In this document: piece after piece, positions 6,955 to 13,989 of the stretch
How positions within the stretch are numbered: the stretch's first letter is position 1
Layout: each line of letters opens with the position of its first letter
Notes under the pieces: model-generated
Databases searched by the model: none
The model's input: the letters and a program-made list of their open reading frames with translations, nothing else
Told to the model about the DNA's origin: nothing
Assembly: GCA_002327315.1 (NCBI GenBank)
Contig: DCVI01000213.1
Span: forward strand, 1-14,237
Length of the DNA stretch: 14,237 nt
Origin: Syntrophaceae bacterium UBA2192
GTDB lineage: Bacteria; Desulfobacterota; Syntrophia; Syntrophales; UBA2192
Direction of reading: 5' to 3'
Translations under genes and position numbers: made by a program

Positions 6955-8195
6955 TATTCCCGGCAATAGTCCCTGAAATTATTTACTGCAGTAAAGAATT
7001 CCCGCATCATCACGACCCAGTAATAGCGTCCCCGGGGGGTAAGATATAGCCAGTCTTTCCGGTAGTCGTAGCGGACGGCGCCGACGAGGCGGAAGGGGAG
7101 GAGCATCCGGCCCAGGTGCCAGTCGAAGGCCTTTCCGTATTTTTTGCGCATCGACGGAAGATCGAGCAGCAGGCCGAAGAGCTTCATGAGGAAATCGTAG
7201 CGGACCTGCTCTCCGAGGCTGAACTCCTTCGAGGCCGCAAGCGGGATCTCCCCGCGGTTCACCCTGTCGATGTAGTCGCGGATGCTGAAGGTGTTGGCGT
7301 AGCAGGTCCCATAGAGATAGCCGATGGAGCCGCTTCCGAGACCGGCGTAATCGTCGAAGTTGACGACGTACTCGTCGATCATGGCCTCCTTGCGGGAAAA
7401 GCACCAGGCCGAGGAGAAGCGGTAGGGCGGCACGAGCCGCTCCGTGATGATTTCGTAGAATTCCTTTTCTCGGTCCTCCGAGACGGGCCCCAGGGTCTTG
7501 TGAACAAGCTCCCGCGTTTTCGTCGAAACCATGAGGGGATAGTAGGTGACCTGGTCGACGCCGGTTGCCAGGAGCCGGTCGATGTCGCCGTTGAGACTTT
7601 CGGGCGTCTGCCGGGCGAAGTTGAAGATCATGTCGGCATTGAGCGTGTCAAAGGTACCCCCGATTTCCTTGAGCCTCGCCGCGATGGAGTCTCCGCTGCC
7701 GTATTTTTCGTAGCGGTCCATGGCCTTGAGCAGCTCGTCGTCGAAACTCTGGATCCCCACGGAAAGGCGGTTCACGCCGGCTTTTTTTAATATCTCCAGG
7801 TTCAGGTCGGTCAGGTGGTTGGGGTTTGTCTCGACGGAGATCTCGCGGATGGGGTAGAGGCTTTTCGCATGCTCAAGGGTTGCGGCAAGCTCGTCCACCA
7901 TGACCGTCGGCGTTCCGCCGCCCACGTAGATCCCCTCGAAGCCGTAGCCCTGCTCCTTATAGAGGGAAAGTTCCTTGCGCAGGGCCCCGAAGTACTCCCG
8001 GCACAGGGGCTCGTCGAAGGTCACACGGTTGAAGGAACAGTACGGACAGAGCTTTTCACAGAAAGGAACGTGGATATAAAGGAGACAGGGGCTGCCGGGG
8101 CGGGCTGCCGGGAGCGAAGGGCTTGCCCCCTCCCGGAAGTTTATGGCCCGGGCGAATTGCTTTCGCGCCGCGTGCCCGATAATTTTGTCGATCAC
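6954..8195 (-). CDS. HemW/HemN-family radical SAM protein (coproporphyrinogen III oxidase-like)
   Basis: This 413-residue protein belongs to the oxygen-independent coproporphyrinogen III oxidase family of radical SAM enzymes. The cluster motif is CEKLCPYCSF (Cys46, Cys50, Cys53), which binds 4Fe-4S and S-adenosylmethionine. It is followed by the SAM-contacting GGGTPT (92-97), SVETNPNHLT and RLSVGIQSFDDELL. The fourth cysteine of true HemN (CxxxCxxCxC) is replaced by Phe, as in HemW, which is thought to be a heme chaperone rather than an oxidase. The HNxxYW motif typical of HemW is also not visible, so this could be a third subgroup. The start is GTG at 8195 with GAGGT upstream; no ATG start is better. 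It is transcribed divergently from def. The stop is TAG, at the edge of a repeat element. Confidence 0.85.
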   Translation of the reverse strand: MIDKIIGHAARKQFARAINFREGASPSLPAARPGSPCLLYIHVPFCEKLCPYCSFNRVTFDEPLCREYFGALRKELSLYKEQGYGFEGIYVGGGTPTVMVDELAATLEHAKSLYPIREISVETNPNHLTDLNLEILKKAGVNRLSVGIQSFDDELLKAMDRYEKYGSGDSIAARLKEIGGTFDTLNADMIFNFARQTPESLNGDIDRLLATGVDQVTYYPLMVSTKTRELVHKTLGPVSEDREKEFYEIITERLVPPYRFSSAWCFSRKEAMIDEYVVNFDDYAGLGSGSIGYLYGTCYANTFSIRDYIDRVNRGEIPLAASKEFSLGEQVRYDFLMKLFGLLLDLPSMRKKYGKAFDWHLGRMLLPFRLVGAVRYDYRKDWLYLTPRGRYYWVVMMREFFTAVNNFRDYCRE

Positions 8196-8244
8196 GGGGA
8201 CCTCACTGGGCGTGCCTGGCCGGCATATGCCTTGCGGTCAGGCG

Positions 8245-8273
8245 ACGTTAGCAGACATCATCCGATTTATCAA
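8245..8273 (-). promoter_or_regulatory. Possible promoter of the radical SAM gene
   Basis: On the minus strand TTGATA (8273-8268, 5 of 6 to the -35 consensus) is followed after 17 bases by TAACGT (8250-8245, only 3 of 6 to the -10). A 10-bp perfect palindrome, GGCATATGCC (8222-8231), lies between it and the GTG start and could be an operator. The evidence is weak and comes from spacing and position alone. Confidence 0.3.
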
Positions 8274-8287
8274 GGGCTTATGCAGTC

Positions 8288-8316
8288 TTGAAATGGCTGG
8301 CCTTTGGTGTTATAGC
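8288..8316 (+). promoter_or_regulatory. Probable sigma-70 promoter of def
   Basis: TTGAAA (8288-8293, 5 of 6) and TATAGC (8311-8316, 4 of 6) are separated by the optimal 17 bases. Transcription would begin near 8323, giving a leader of about 38 bases with AGAGG just ahead of the def ATG. Together with the opposing radical SAM promoter this makes 8196-8360 a divergent promoter region. Confidence 0.5.
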
Positions 8317-8360
8317 AGTTTCCGATAGTTTTCTACGGGTTCTTGCCCAGAGGTTAGACG

Positions 8361-8915
8361 ATGACAAAAAATAAGACTTGGCAGCTCTGGCGCGACGGAA
8401 AGATGATCGAAGAGGAGGGGGCGCTGCTGCGGAAGAAGGCCGCAGACCTGCCCGTCCCCTTCAACGCCGCGGCAAAAAAAGACATCCAGACCCTCGTCGA
8501 GGCCTTTCTGAAGCGCGACGACGCCCTGGGGCTAGCGGCCCCGCAGATCGGGATCAGCAAGCGGATCATCGCCTTCAAGGTGAAGGACTTCGACAGGAAG
8601 GGGCTGAGCGGCAAGGGCGACTGGGAGGTTCTCATCAACGCACGCATCACCCAGTTGCGCGGGGAGACGGAAGTGATGAACGAGGGTTGCCTGTCCTGCC
8701 CCGACATCAGCGTGGAGGTGACCCGCGCCACCGAGATCAAGGTGAAGGCTGTCGACATCAACGGCGACAAGGTGAACAAACGCTACACGGGCTTTCTCGC
8801 CCGCATCGTCCAGCACGAGATCGACCACCTCGACGGCCGCCTCGTCGTCGACCACGAAGGGACCATCTCCTTCCCGAAGGAAAAGCAGGCGTTTTTCGAC
8901 AAGATCTTTAAATAA
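8361..8915 (+). CDS. def: Peptide deformylase
   Basis: Peptide deformylase removes the formyl group from the N-terminal methionine of nascent proteins. The 184-residue product carries all three family motifs: GLAAPQ (57-62), EGCLS (108-112) with the metal-binding Cys110, and QHEIDH (141-146) with His142, His146 and catalytic Glu143. It starts MTKNKTWQLWRDGKMIEEEG. The N-terminal 30 residues differ from the usual short MxxxPILxxPDPxLR start, so it may be a divergent clade. It is a single-gene unit with its own promoter and strong terminator. fmt, which often accompanies def, is not adjacent. A 177-residue frame overlapping it on the same strand is a GC-driven shadow. Confidence 0.96.
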   Translation: MTKNKTWQLWRDGKMIEEEGALLRKKAADLPVPFNAAAKKDIQTLVEAFLKRDDALGLAAPQIGISKRIIAFKVKDFDRKGLSGKGDWEVLINARITQLRGETEVMNEGCLSCPDISVEVTRATEIKVKAVDINGDKVNKRYTGFLARIVQHEIDHLDGRLVVDHEGTISFPKEKQAFFDKIFK

Positions 8916-8956
8916 GGGGCCGGGGGCCCGGGACCGGATAATAAGAAGAAGCAAGA

Positions 8957-9001
8957 AACAACGCCCCCGTTTGGGAAACCAAACGGGGGCGTTGTTCTTT
9001 T
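8957..9001 (+). terminator. Intrinsic terminator of def
   Basis: An uninterrupted 18-bp stem (8957-8974 with 8979-8996) encloses a GAAA tetraloop, and CTTTTGTTC follows. The core is ACGCCCCCGTTTGG paired with CCAAACGGGGGCGT. It begins 42 bases past the def stop codon. Read on the other strand it is followed by TTCTTGCTTCTTC, only moderately T-rich, so it may also catch transcripts coming from the convergent TRAP operon; I see no other terminator for that operon between 9001 and 9298. Confidence 0.88.
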
Positions 9002-9114
9002 GTTCGGCTTGCTATTTTAAATTGTTAAACAATTGTCTGAATGCAAAACGCCAGACATCCCGAGGAGCGAGGCATACTTTGTGGCGTACGATGAGCGATG
9101 AGGGGCGAGGGTAA

Positions 9115-9297
9115 CGCAAGCAGATTGTTGACATATCGAAAGCCATCGCCGGGATGGACCTGCGTGAGGTCCTCGGGATGGGAATGAAACTGGGCGTGAA
9201 GGTGAGCGACAACACGAAGGCCTTCTTCAAGAAGACCAAGGCCGATGTGGTGCTCCTTTCTCTCTCGACTGGACTCGACATTGCACGCGACACTGCG
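9115..9297 (+). pseudogene. Orphan fragment of a dehydrogenase N-terminal (Rossmann-type) domain
   Basis: In the frame of position 9154 the translation reads QIVDISKAIAGMDLREVLGM, then MKLGVKVSDNTKAFFKKTKA, then DVVLLSLSTG. This resembles the NAD(P)-binding segment of dihydrodipicolinate reductase-like and 2,4-diaminopentanoate dehydrogenase-type enzymes, where the pattern is AIDxxxxKxGKDLGEVLGLGxKLGVxVSDD...KADVVxxxTSS. The assignment is from memory of the family and was not searched. A stop codon at 9112 precedes it, no start or ribosome site is credible, and the similarity stops before the end of the TRAP permease gene. Only about 55 residues remain of a family of roughly 330. The lead-in at 9044-9111 is built of GAGG and GCGAGG words and may be another dispersed repeat that interrupted the gene. 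It is best read as a gene remnant. Confidence 0.5.
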
Positions 9298-9298
9298 T

Positions 9299-12052
9299 TC
9301 AGGCTCCGGGGCCGGTTTCAGGGACCGCCGTTTTCAGCTTCTTTCTTTTTCTCAGGACCTGCAGGGTGAAGACACCCGCGAGGAGGCCGATTCCCAGGAT
9401 ATCCGTAAAGGTTCCGGGGAAGATCAGGGCCGCGGCCGCGGCGCCCGTGGCAACGCGCTCCGGAATCGTCGAGTGGTCCTTGAGATACCCGATGATCGTC
9501 GCGCCCAGGGCAATAACGCCCAGGAACATCGTGAGCATGACCTGCCCGAACCAGACGTAATCGAAGGGGGTCGTCCCGTCAAGGATCGTCGGCATCCAGA
9601 GCACGATCGGCGCGGACACGAATACAAGTGGAATGATGAAGCCCCCCGATGCGAGCGTGAACGCCCTCAGGCCTGTCCTGAAGGGATCCGCACCGGAAAT
9701 CCCCGATGCCGCATAGGCCGCGAGCGCCACGGGCGGCGTCACGTCGGCCAGGATCGCGTAGAAAAAGACGAACATGTGTGAGACGAGCGGGTGGATGCCC
9801 CACTGCATGAGCGCCGGCGCGGCGATCATGGCGGCGATGATGTATTGGGCTGTCGTGGGGATGCCCATGCCGAGGACAAAGCAGGCCAGCGCGGTGTTGA
9901 TCAACGTGAAGAACAGGGTGATGTCATTGACGGTGCTCAGGCCCATCAACAGGGGATGGAGAAAGACGGCGATCTGGTGGGCTACGGCGATAACGGCCGT
10001 GGCGAATTTCAAGCCGATGCCGGTGAGTGTCGTCGCCCCGACGATGAAGCCCACGCAGGCGCAGGCCGCGCCGATGGCGATCGCGTTCTTCGTTCCGTCC
10101 TCGAGGCTCGAGAGGATCTCGGGGACGCGCATCTTGCTTTCCTTGTAGAAGACACCGGTCAGGACGATGAGCATGCAGCACCAGAAGGCGGCAAGCGACG
10201 TTTCCATCCCGAAAAAGAGAAGCCCTGTGAGGATGACCGCGATGGCTAGGGCGATTTCCGTCGGGAGCAGCTTGGAGGTCCTGTAAAAATAAAAAAACGC
10301 GATGGCCGCAAAGCCCGCCCAGCCGACAAGGACCGCTGTGGATTCGAAGGGGTTGATGCTGAACAGGCAGGGAAGCACGCTGAGCAGCAGCGGGATCAGA
10401 AGCGGTTTTGTTCTTTCATGAATCTGGCCCGTGGCGGTGGCGTAGATGATGCCCCAGAAGGCTGCCATGAAGGGACTCTTGCCCGAAACGAGCAGATAGA
10501 TGATGATGAATAGCGGAAAGATCAAAAGCCCCCGTTCCCTCATCACGTCCCACACGCGGGGCAGGTTCTCCCTCGACAGGCCCACGAGTCCGCTTTTCTT
10601 CGCCTCCAGGTGAACCATGGTAGCAACGGCAAAAAAGTAAAACAGGGCTGGAACGATGGCGCAGGTTGCGATTTTGATGTAGGCAACACCCAGGAACTCG
10701 GCCATGATGAAGGCTGCAGCCCCCATGATGGGGGGCATGATCTGGCCGCCTGTGGAGGCGGCAGCTTCCACGGCTCCCGCGAAGACCGGGCGATAGCCCA
10801 CCTTCTTCATCAGGGGAATCGTGAAGGAGCCCGTCGTCACCGTGTTGGCCACGGACGAGCCGCTGATGGAGCCCATGAAGCCGCTGGAGATGACGGCGAC
10901 CTTCGCCGGCCCCCCGGCGGACCAGCCGGCAAGCGCCATGGCGAGGTCCATGAAGAGCTGGGCAAGTCCCGTCCGGGCGATGAAGAGCCCGAAGAGGACG
11001 AAGTGGAAGACGAAGGTGGCCACGACCCCCAGGGGGATGCCGTAGATGCCCTCTGTGCCGAGGAACATGTAGTCGACGATCCGCGAGATGGAGTAGCCGC
11101 GGTGGGCGAAGATGTCGAGCCCCGGGATATCGAGGAAGTAGGGCCCGAGGTAGCAGTTGATCAGCACCAGCATGGCGATGATCGGAAGGGGCGACCCGAT
11201 GCTGCGCCTCGCCCCCTCCAGGATAAGCAGGAAGGAGAAGCTCCCGACAACAAGTTCCGCCTGATCGGGGCTGCCGGCCCGCATGCCGATGTTGTTGAAC
11301 TCCAGGAAGACGAAGACGGAGAACATGCATGCCATGAGGGCGAAGAAGACGTCGAAGTAGGGTATGTTGTCCTGCCTGTAGTCGACGGCTTTGTCCCGGA
11401 CGAGGGTATAGATCGACCGGACCCAGTTGAGGACGAAAAGCGCGATGATGGCGCAGAAGATCCCCAGCAGGAAGACCCCCCAGAAAATCAGTTCGGCGTT
11501 GAGGTCCTCGAACCAGGAACGGATATTGAGGTGGGTATAACCCATCCACGTCCCATAGAGGATGAAGCCAACCATCGCCGTGTAGAGGGGAAAGTCGACG
11601 TAGAGGGCCAGGCGATCGGGCAGATTCTCCCGTTGTTTGAAGTAGAGCACGAGGGCGAAGGTGGCAACGGCCAGCACCGCGCAGGCGCCGAAGGACAGGC
11701 CGAGAATTTCCCGAAAAATTGCCGTGTTGAGCATGGCCGCCACACCGGCATAGAGGACATCGTAGAGAAGGTGCTTGCCTCCCTTGAGGTGGACGTCCTT
11801 CTTCATCGTGTAGACGAAGAAGACCAGCGGAAGCACGAATGCCAGGTGGAAGGCGCGGTGGCGCCACTCCTGCAGGACGCCGAAGCCCGCCGTGTAGATG
11901 TGGAAGATCGACAGGACGATCGTCATGGCGAAAACCAGTCTGGCCGTCATCCCCGTGAGCCGGCGGAAACGCATCTCGGGGTCGTACTTGGCGATCTGAT
12001 CCGGATCTTCCTTGATCTCGGGGGCTGTTAGGATCTCTTTCTGCTCAGCCAT
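9299..12052 (-). CDS. TRAP transporter fused permease (4TM/12TM, DctQM-type)
   Basis: This is the membrane part of a tripartite ATP-independent periplasmic transporter, with the small (DctQ-like) and large (DctM-like) subunits fused. It drives solute uptake with an ion gradient. Signature segments are GFMGSISGSSVANTVTTGSF (about residue 390-410) and GGQIMPPIMGAAAFIMAEFL (about 435-455), with many hydrophobic helices along the length. From ATG 12052 it has 917 residues, longer than many fused TRAP permeases (about 640-850). The extra length seems to lie in additional helices at the N-terminus and in a C-terminal region ending in a charged RKRKKLKT tail. Start 12052 (MAEQKEIL) has GAGGA eight bases upstream; ATG 12073 would add seven residues but lacks a ribosome site. 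It lies 32 bases after the DUF1850 gene. The substrate cannot be told from sequence. Confidence 0.93.
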   Translation of the reverse strand: MAEQKEILTAPEIKEDPDQIAKYDPEMRFRRLTGMTARLVFAMTIVLSIFHIYTAGFGVLQEWRHRAFHLAFVLPLVFFVYTMKKDVHLKGGKHLLYDVLYAGVAAMLNTAIFREILGLSFGACAVLAVATFALVLYFKQRENLPDRLALYVDFPLYTAMVGFILYGTWMGYTHLNIRSWFEDLNAELIFWGVFLLGIFCAIIALFVLNWVRSIYTLVRDKAVDYRQDNIPYFDVFFALMACMFSVFVFLEFNNIGMRAGSPDQAELVVGSFSFLLILEGARRSIGSPLPIIAMLVLINCYLGPYFLDIPGLDIFAHRGYSISRIVDYMFLGTEGIYGIPLGVVATFVFHFVLFGLFIARTGLAQLFMDLAMALAGWSAGGPAKVAVISSGFMGSISGSSVANTVTTGSFTIPLMKKVGYRPVFAGAVEAAASTGGQIMPPIMGAAAFIMAEFLGVAYIKIATCAIVPALFYFFAVATMVHLEAKKSGLVGLSRENLPRVWDVMRERGLLIFPLFIIIYLLVSGKSPFMAAFWGIIYATATGQIHERTKPLLIPLLLSVLPCLFSINPFESTAVLVGWAGFAAIAFFYFYRTSKLLPTEIALAIAVILTGLLFFGMETSLAAFWCCMLIVLTGVFYKESKMRVPEILSSLEDGTKNAIAIGAACACVGFIVGATTLTGIGLKFATAVIAVAHQIAVFLHPLLMGLSTVNDITLFFTLINTALACFVLGMGIPTTAQYIIAAMIAAPALMQWGIHPLVSHMFVFFYAILADVTPPVALAAYAASGISGADPFRTGLRAFTLASGGFIIPLVFVSAPIVLWMPTILDGTTPFDYVWFGQVMLTMFLGVIALGATIIGYLKDHSTIPERVATGAAAAALIFPGTFTDILGIGLLAGVFTLQVLRKRKKLKTAVPETGPGA

Positions 12053-12084
12053 CTCACCGATCCTCGTTTCCATTCAGTCTACGA

Positions 12085-12579
12085 TTACAGGGCCCGGAGC
12101 AGAAGCTCCCAGGCGAAAACCCTCCGGGTCGAGATCCGAAGAAGCCCGTTTCCCGCCAGCGCCGGGAGGGAAACAACCCTGCCGTCCATCGCAAACGAAC
12201 CTCCGTAGTCCTCGTGGACCCAGAGATGGATCTCCGGCAGGACCCTGTTGAGATTCGAGAGTCGAAAGCCTCTGTCTGTCCGCTCGAAAACTTCCCCCCC
12301 CGAGACGACGGCGGGGAGCCCCGTGTTCAGGGAGCCGAATTCCGTCTGATATAGAATAATCCGGTGGTCATCGTCAATGCGGAAATAGTCCGTAACCTCG
12401 GATTTTTCCACCGAGTGGACAAAGGACAGCGTGAAGGTGTCGCCCGGTGCGACCCTCTTGAGCAAAACGACCCTCCCCGTCCCGCCGGACTCCCGCACTT
12501 CGAGGCCGTGCAGGGGGATGAAACCGGCAGCCAGGGCAAGAAGGGCTGCGAAAGCCAGGGTCCAGTATAAACTTTTCAT
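12085..12579 (-). CDS. DUF1850 family exported protein
   Basis: This 164-residue protein has an N-terminal hydrophobic segment (about residues 3-20, MKSLYWTLAFAALLALAAGF) that should act as a signal peptide or membrane anchor. After it comes a compact beta-rich domain with FTLSFVHSVEKSEVTDYFRI and YQTEFGS, characteristic of DUF1850. DUF1850 genes are repeatedly found between a TAXI binding protein and a fused TRAP permease, as here, so it probably assists that transporter; its molecular role is unknown. The ATG is two bases downstream of the U-tract of a terminator hairpin and has no ribosome binding site, so it should be expressed poorly unless there is readthrough or an unusual initiation. 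No better start codon exists nearby. The stop is TAA. Confidence 0.85.
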   Translation of the reverse strand: MKSLYWTLAFAALLALAAGFIPLHGLEVRESGGTGRVVLLKRVAPGDTFTLSFVHSVEKSEVTDYFRIDDDHRIILYQTEFGSLNTGLPAVVSGGEVFERTDRGFRLSNLNRVLPEIHLWVHEDYGGSFAMDGRVVSLPALAGNGLLRISTRRVFAWELLLRAL

Positions 12580-12581
12580 AT

Positions 12582-12616
12582 AAAAAACCGGGCACCCCCG
12601 AGGGTGTGCCCGGTTT
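12582..12616 (-). terminator. Intrinsic terminator or attenuator between binding protein and DUF1850
   Basis: AAACCGGGCAC (12585-12595) and GTGCCCGGTTT (12606-12616) form an 11-bp stem, extendable by three inner C-G pairs. On the minus strand six Ts follow directly (12587-12582). It begins 26 bases past the stop codon of the binding-protein gene and ends two bases before the ATG of DUF1850. Most transcripts should stop here, leaving the permease genes to readthrough; that gives excess binding protein, the usual stoichiometry for binding-protein transporters. Confidence 0.85.
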
Positions 12617-12642
12617 CCCTCCCGTGTGGAAACTCGCCGGGC

Positions 12643-13647
12643 CTACTTCTTCTTCGGAGCCGCCTTCTTGGCGGGCTCGGCCTTGATCACGCCCACTTCC
12701 TTATAGTACTTCTCCGCACCGGGATGGAGCGGAACGGCCATGCCGGCCAGGGCCGTCTTGATCTGCACATTCTTGCCCTGGGCGTGGGCATTGCCCATCT
12801 TTGCGGCGCCGCTCTCCCAGAGGGCCTTCGTCAGCTTGTAGACCACCTCATCGGGCACCTCGGCCCCTACGACCCACTGGGCCATCGTGGTGATGGTGGC
12901 CACGTCTTTCTCCTGGTCCTTGTAGGTTCCCTTGGGAATGATGATCCGGCTGTAGAAGGGGTATTTCTTGGTGAGCTCCTTGATCTTGGCCTCGTCGATG
13001 GGGACGACCATGATCTTCGCCGAAATGGCCAGTTCCTGGATGGCCGCAGTCGGCCAGCCCGCCGTCGTGAAGGTCACGTCGGCCTGCTTGTCCTGGAGCC
13101 GCTGGGCCGCGCCGGAGAAGCCGAGCCAGTCGACACCGGCGAAGTCCTTGTAGGTGTAGCCGTAAACACCGAGCACATTGAGCGTGTCGACCTCGGTTCC
13201 GCTGCCGCGGTCACCGGGGACAAGGCGCTTGCCCTTGATGTCCTTCACGGTCTTGATCCCCGAGTCGGCGCGGGCGACGATCTGGATCGTCTCGGGGTAG
13301 AGGGAGGCGATGAACCGGAGGTTCTTGGCCGGTTTTTCTTTGAACTGCTCAACGCCGTTGTATGCGTTGAAGGCCACGTTGCTCTGGACAAAGGCCGACT
13401 CGATCTGCTTGTCGCGGATCAGGTTGCAGTTGGCAACCGAGGCCTGCCCCGCCTGTGCCGTCGTGACGACATCGGGCACCTTCTCCGTCAGCGCCTGTGC
13501 AAGGATCCCGCCGAGGGGATAGTAGGTGCCGCCGGTGCCGCCCGTGGAAATGACAAAGAACTTCTTCTGCTGCGCGATCGACGTCCCCGCAAGGACGAGG
13601 GTCAGCGCCGCTACGATGGATACGATGAGGAATGCTCTTTTCTTCAT
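12643..13647 (-). CDS. TAXI family TRAP transporter solute-binding protein
   Basis: This periplasmic binding protein captures substrate and delivers it to the TRAP permease. The 334-residue product starts with a clear signal peptide (MKKRAF, hydrophobic core, likely cleavage after Ala25 before QQKKF). Mature motifs are STGGTGGTYYPLGG near the N-terminus and GDRGSGTEVDTLNVL in the middle, both typical of the TAXI (TRAP-associated extracytoplasmic immunogenic) family. Characterised members take up glutamate or related dicarboxylates, but the ligand here cannot be predicted. ATG 13647 is chosen because AAGGAGGG lies just upstream and the signal peptide starts there; the frame stays open to 14058 across the promoter region. 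The C-terminus ends in a low-complexity AEPAKKAAPKKK tail. It is first in an operon with DUF1850 and the permease. Confidence 0.95.
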   Translation of the reverse strand: MKKRAFLIVSIVAALTLVLAGTSIAQQKKFFVISTGGTGGTYYPLGGILAQALTEKVPDVVTTAQAGQASVANCNLIRDKQIESAFVQSNVAFNAYNGVEQFKEKPAKNLRFIASLYPETIQIVARADSGIKTVKDIKGKRLVPGDRGSGTEVDTLNVLGVYGYTYKDFAGVDWLGFSGAAQRLQDKQADVTFTTAGWPTAAIQELAISAKIMVVPIDEAKIKELTKKYPFYSRIIIPKGTYKDQEKDVATITTMAQWVVGAEVPDEVVYKLTKALWESGAAKMGNAHAQGKNVQIKTALAGMAVPLHPGAEKYYKEVGVIKAEPAKKAAPKKK

Positions 13648-13773
13648 CCAAAACCCTCCTTGTCTTAATGTTGGCTGGAAGTTCCGATAAAATGCCGGCT
13701 GCGTCCCGCTTTTGCGGACGACCCTGTATGGCTGTCTCAGGGATAGGCCGCCTGTTTCAGGCCGCTGGATTTG

Positions 13774-13800
13774 ATTAGAATAATTCCCCCTCGTTGTCAA
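13774..13800 (-). promoter_or_regulatory. Probable promoter of the TRAP operon
   Basis: On the minus strand a perfect -35 TTGACA (13800-13795) is followed after 15 bases by TCTAAT (13779-13774, 5 of 6 to the -10 consensus). The short spacer is slightly below optimum; such promoters often depend on an activator. Transcription would begin near 13767, giving a leader of about 120 bases before the binding-protein ATG. The leader contains small potential hairpins but no riboswitch that I recognise. Confidence 0.45.
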
Positions 13801-13895
13801 GCTTTTCCCTCGGCTATCCACAGGGTTCCATTCGTAAAATTCGTTGCAAAACAGTACCTTTCGAGGCATTGGCGTCTGCATCGCCATAAAATATC

Positions 13896-13925
13896 CTTGA
13901 TTTTTCACAATCAAGATAATAAAAG
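13896..13925 (+). promoter_or_regulatory. Possible promoter and operator of the ABC transporter gene
   Basis: TTGATT (13897-13902) and TAAAAG (13920-13925) are 17 bases apart and match the sigma-70 boxes at 4 of 6 positions each. The -35 is part of a perfect 7-bp inverted repeat, CTTGATT (13896-13902) and AATCAAG (13909-13915), separated by six bases. A dyad placed over the -35 and spacer would suit a repressor or other regulator. The leader to the ATG at 13990 would be about 58 bases. Confidence 0.35.
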
Positions 13926-13989
13926 ATACCGTTCGTTCAAAGGCCTGCCCGGGGAATTCGCCGGCCGGGTCGACCAAGGAGATCCGCGG

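Noticed and set aside
9012..9293. 93-codon minus-strand frame between def and the TRAP operon
   Set aside because: It is antisense to the dehydrogenase remnant, has no ribosome site, and no recognisable domain.
10610..12031. 473-codon open frame on the plus strand, and a 483-codon frame on the minus strand in the same area
   Set aside because: Both overlap the fused TRAP permease, whose hydrophobic helices and conserved motifs are unambiguous. The shadows are Arg/Gly/His/Asp rich without motifs.
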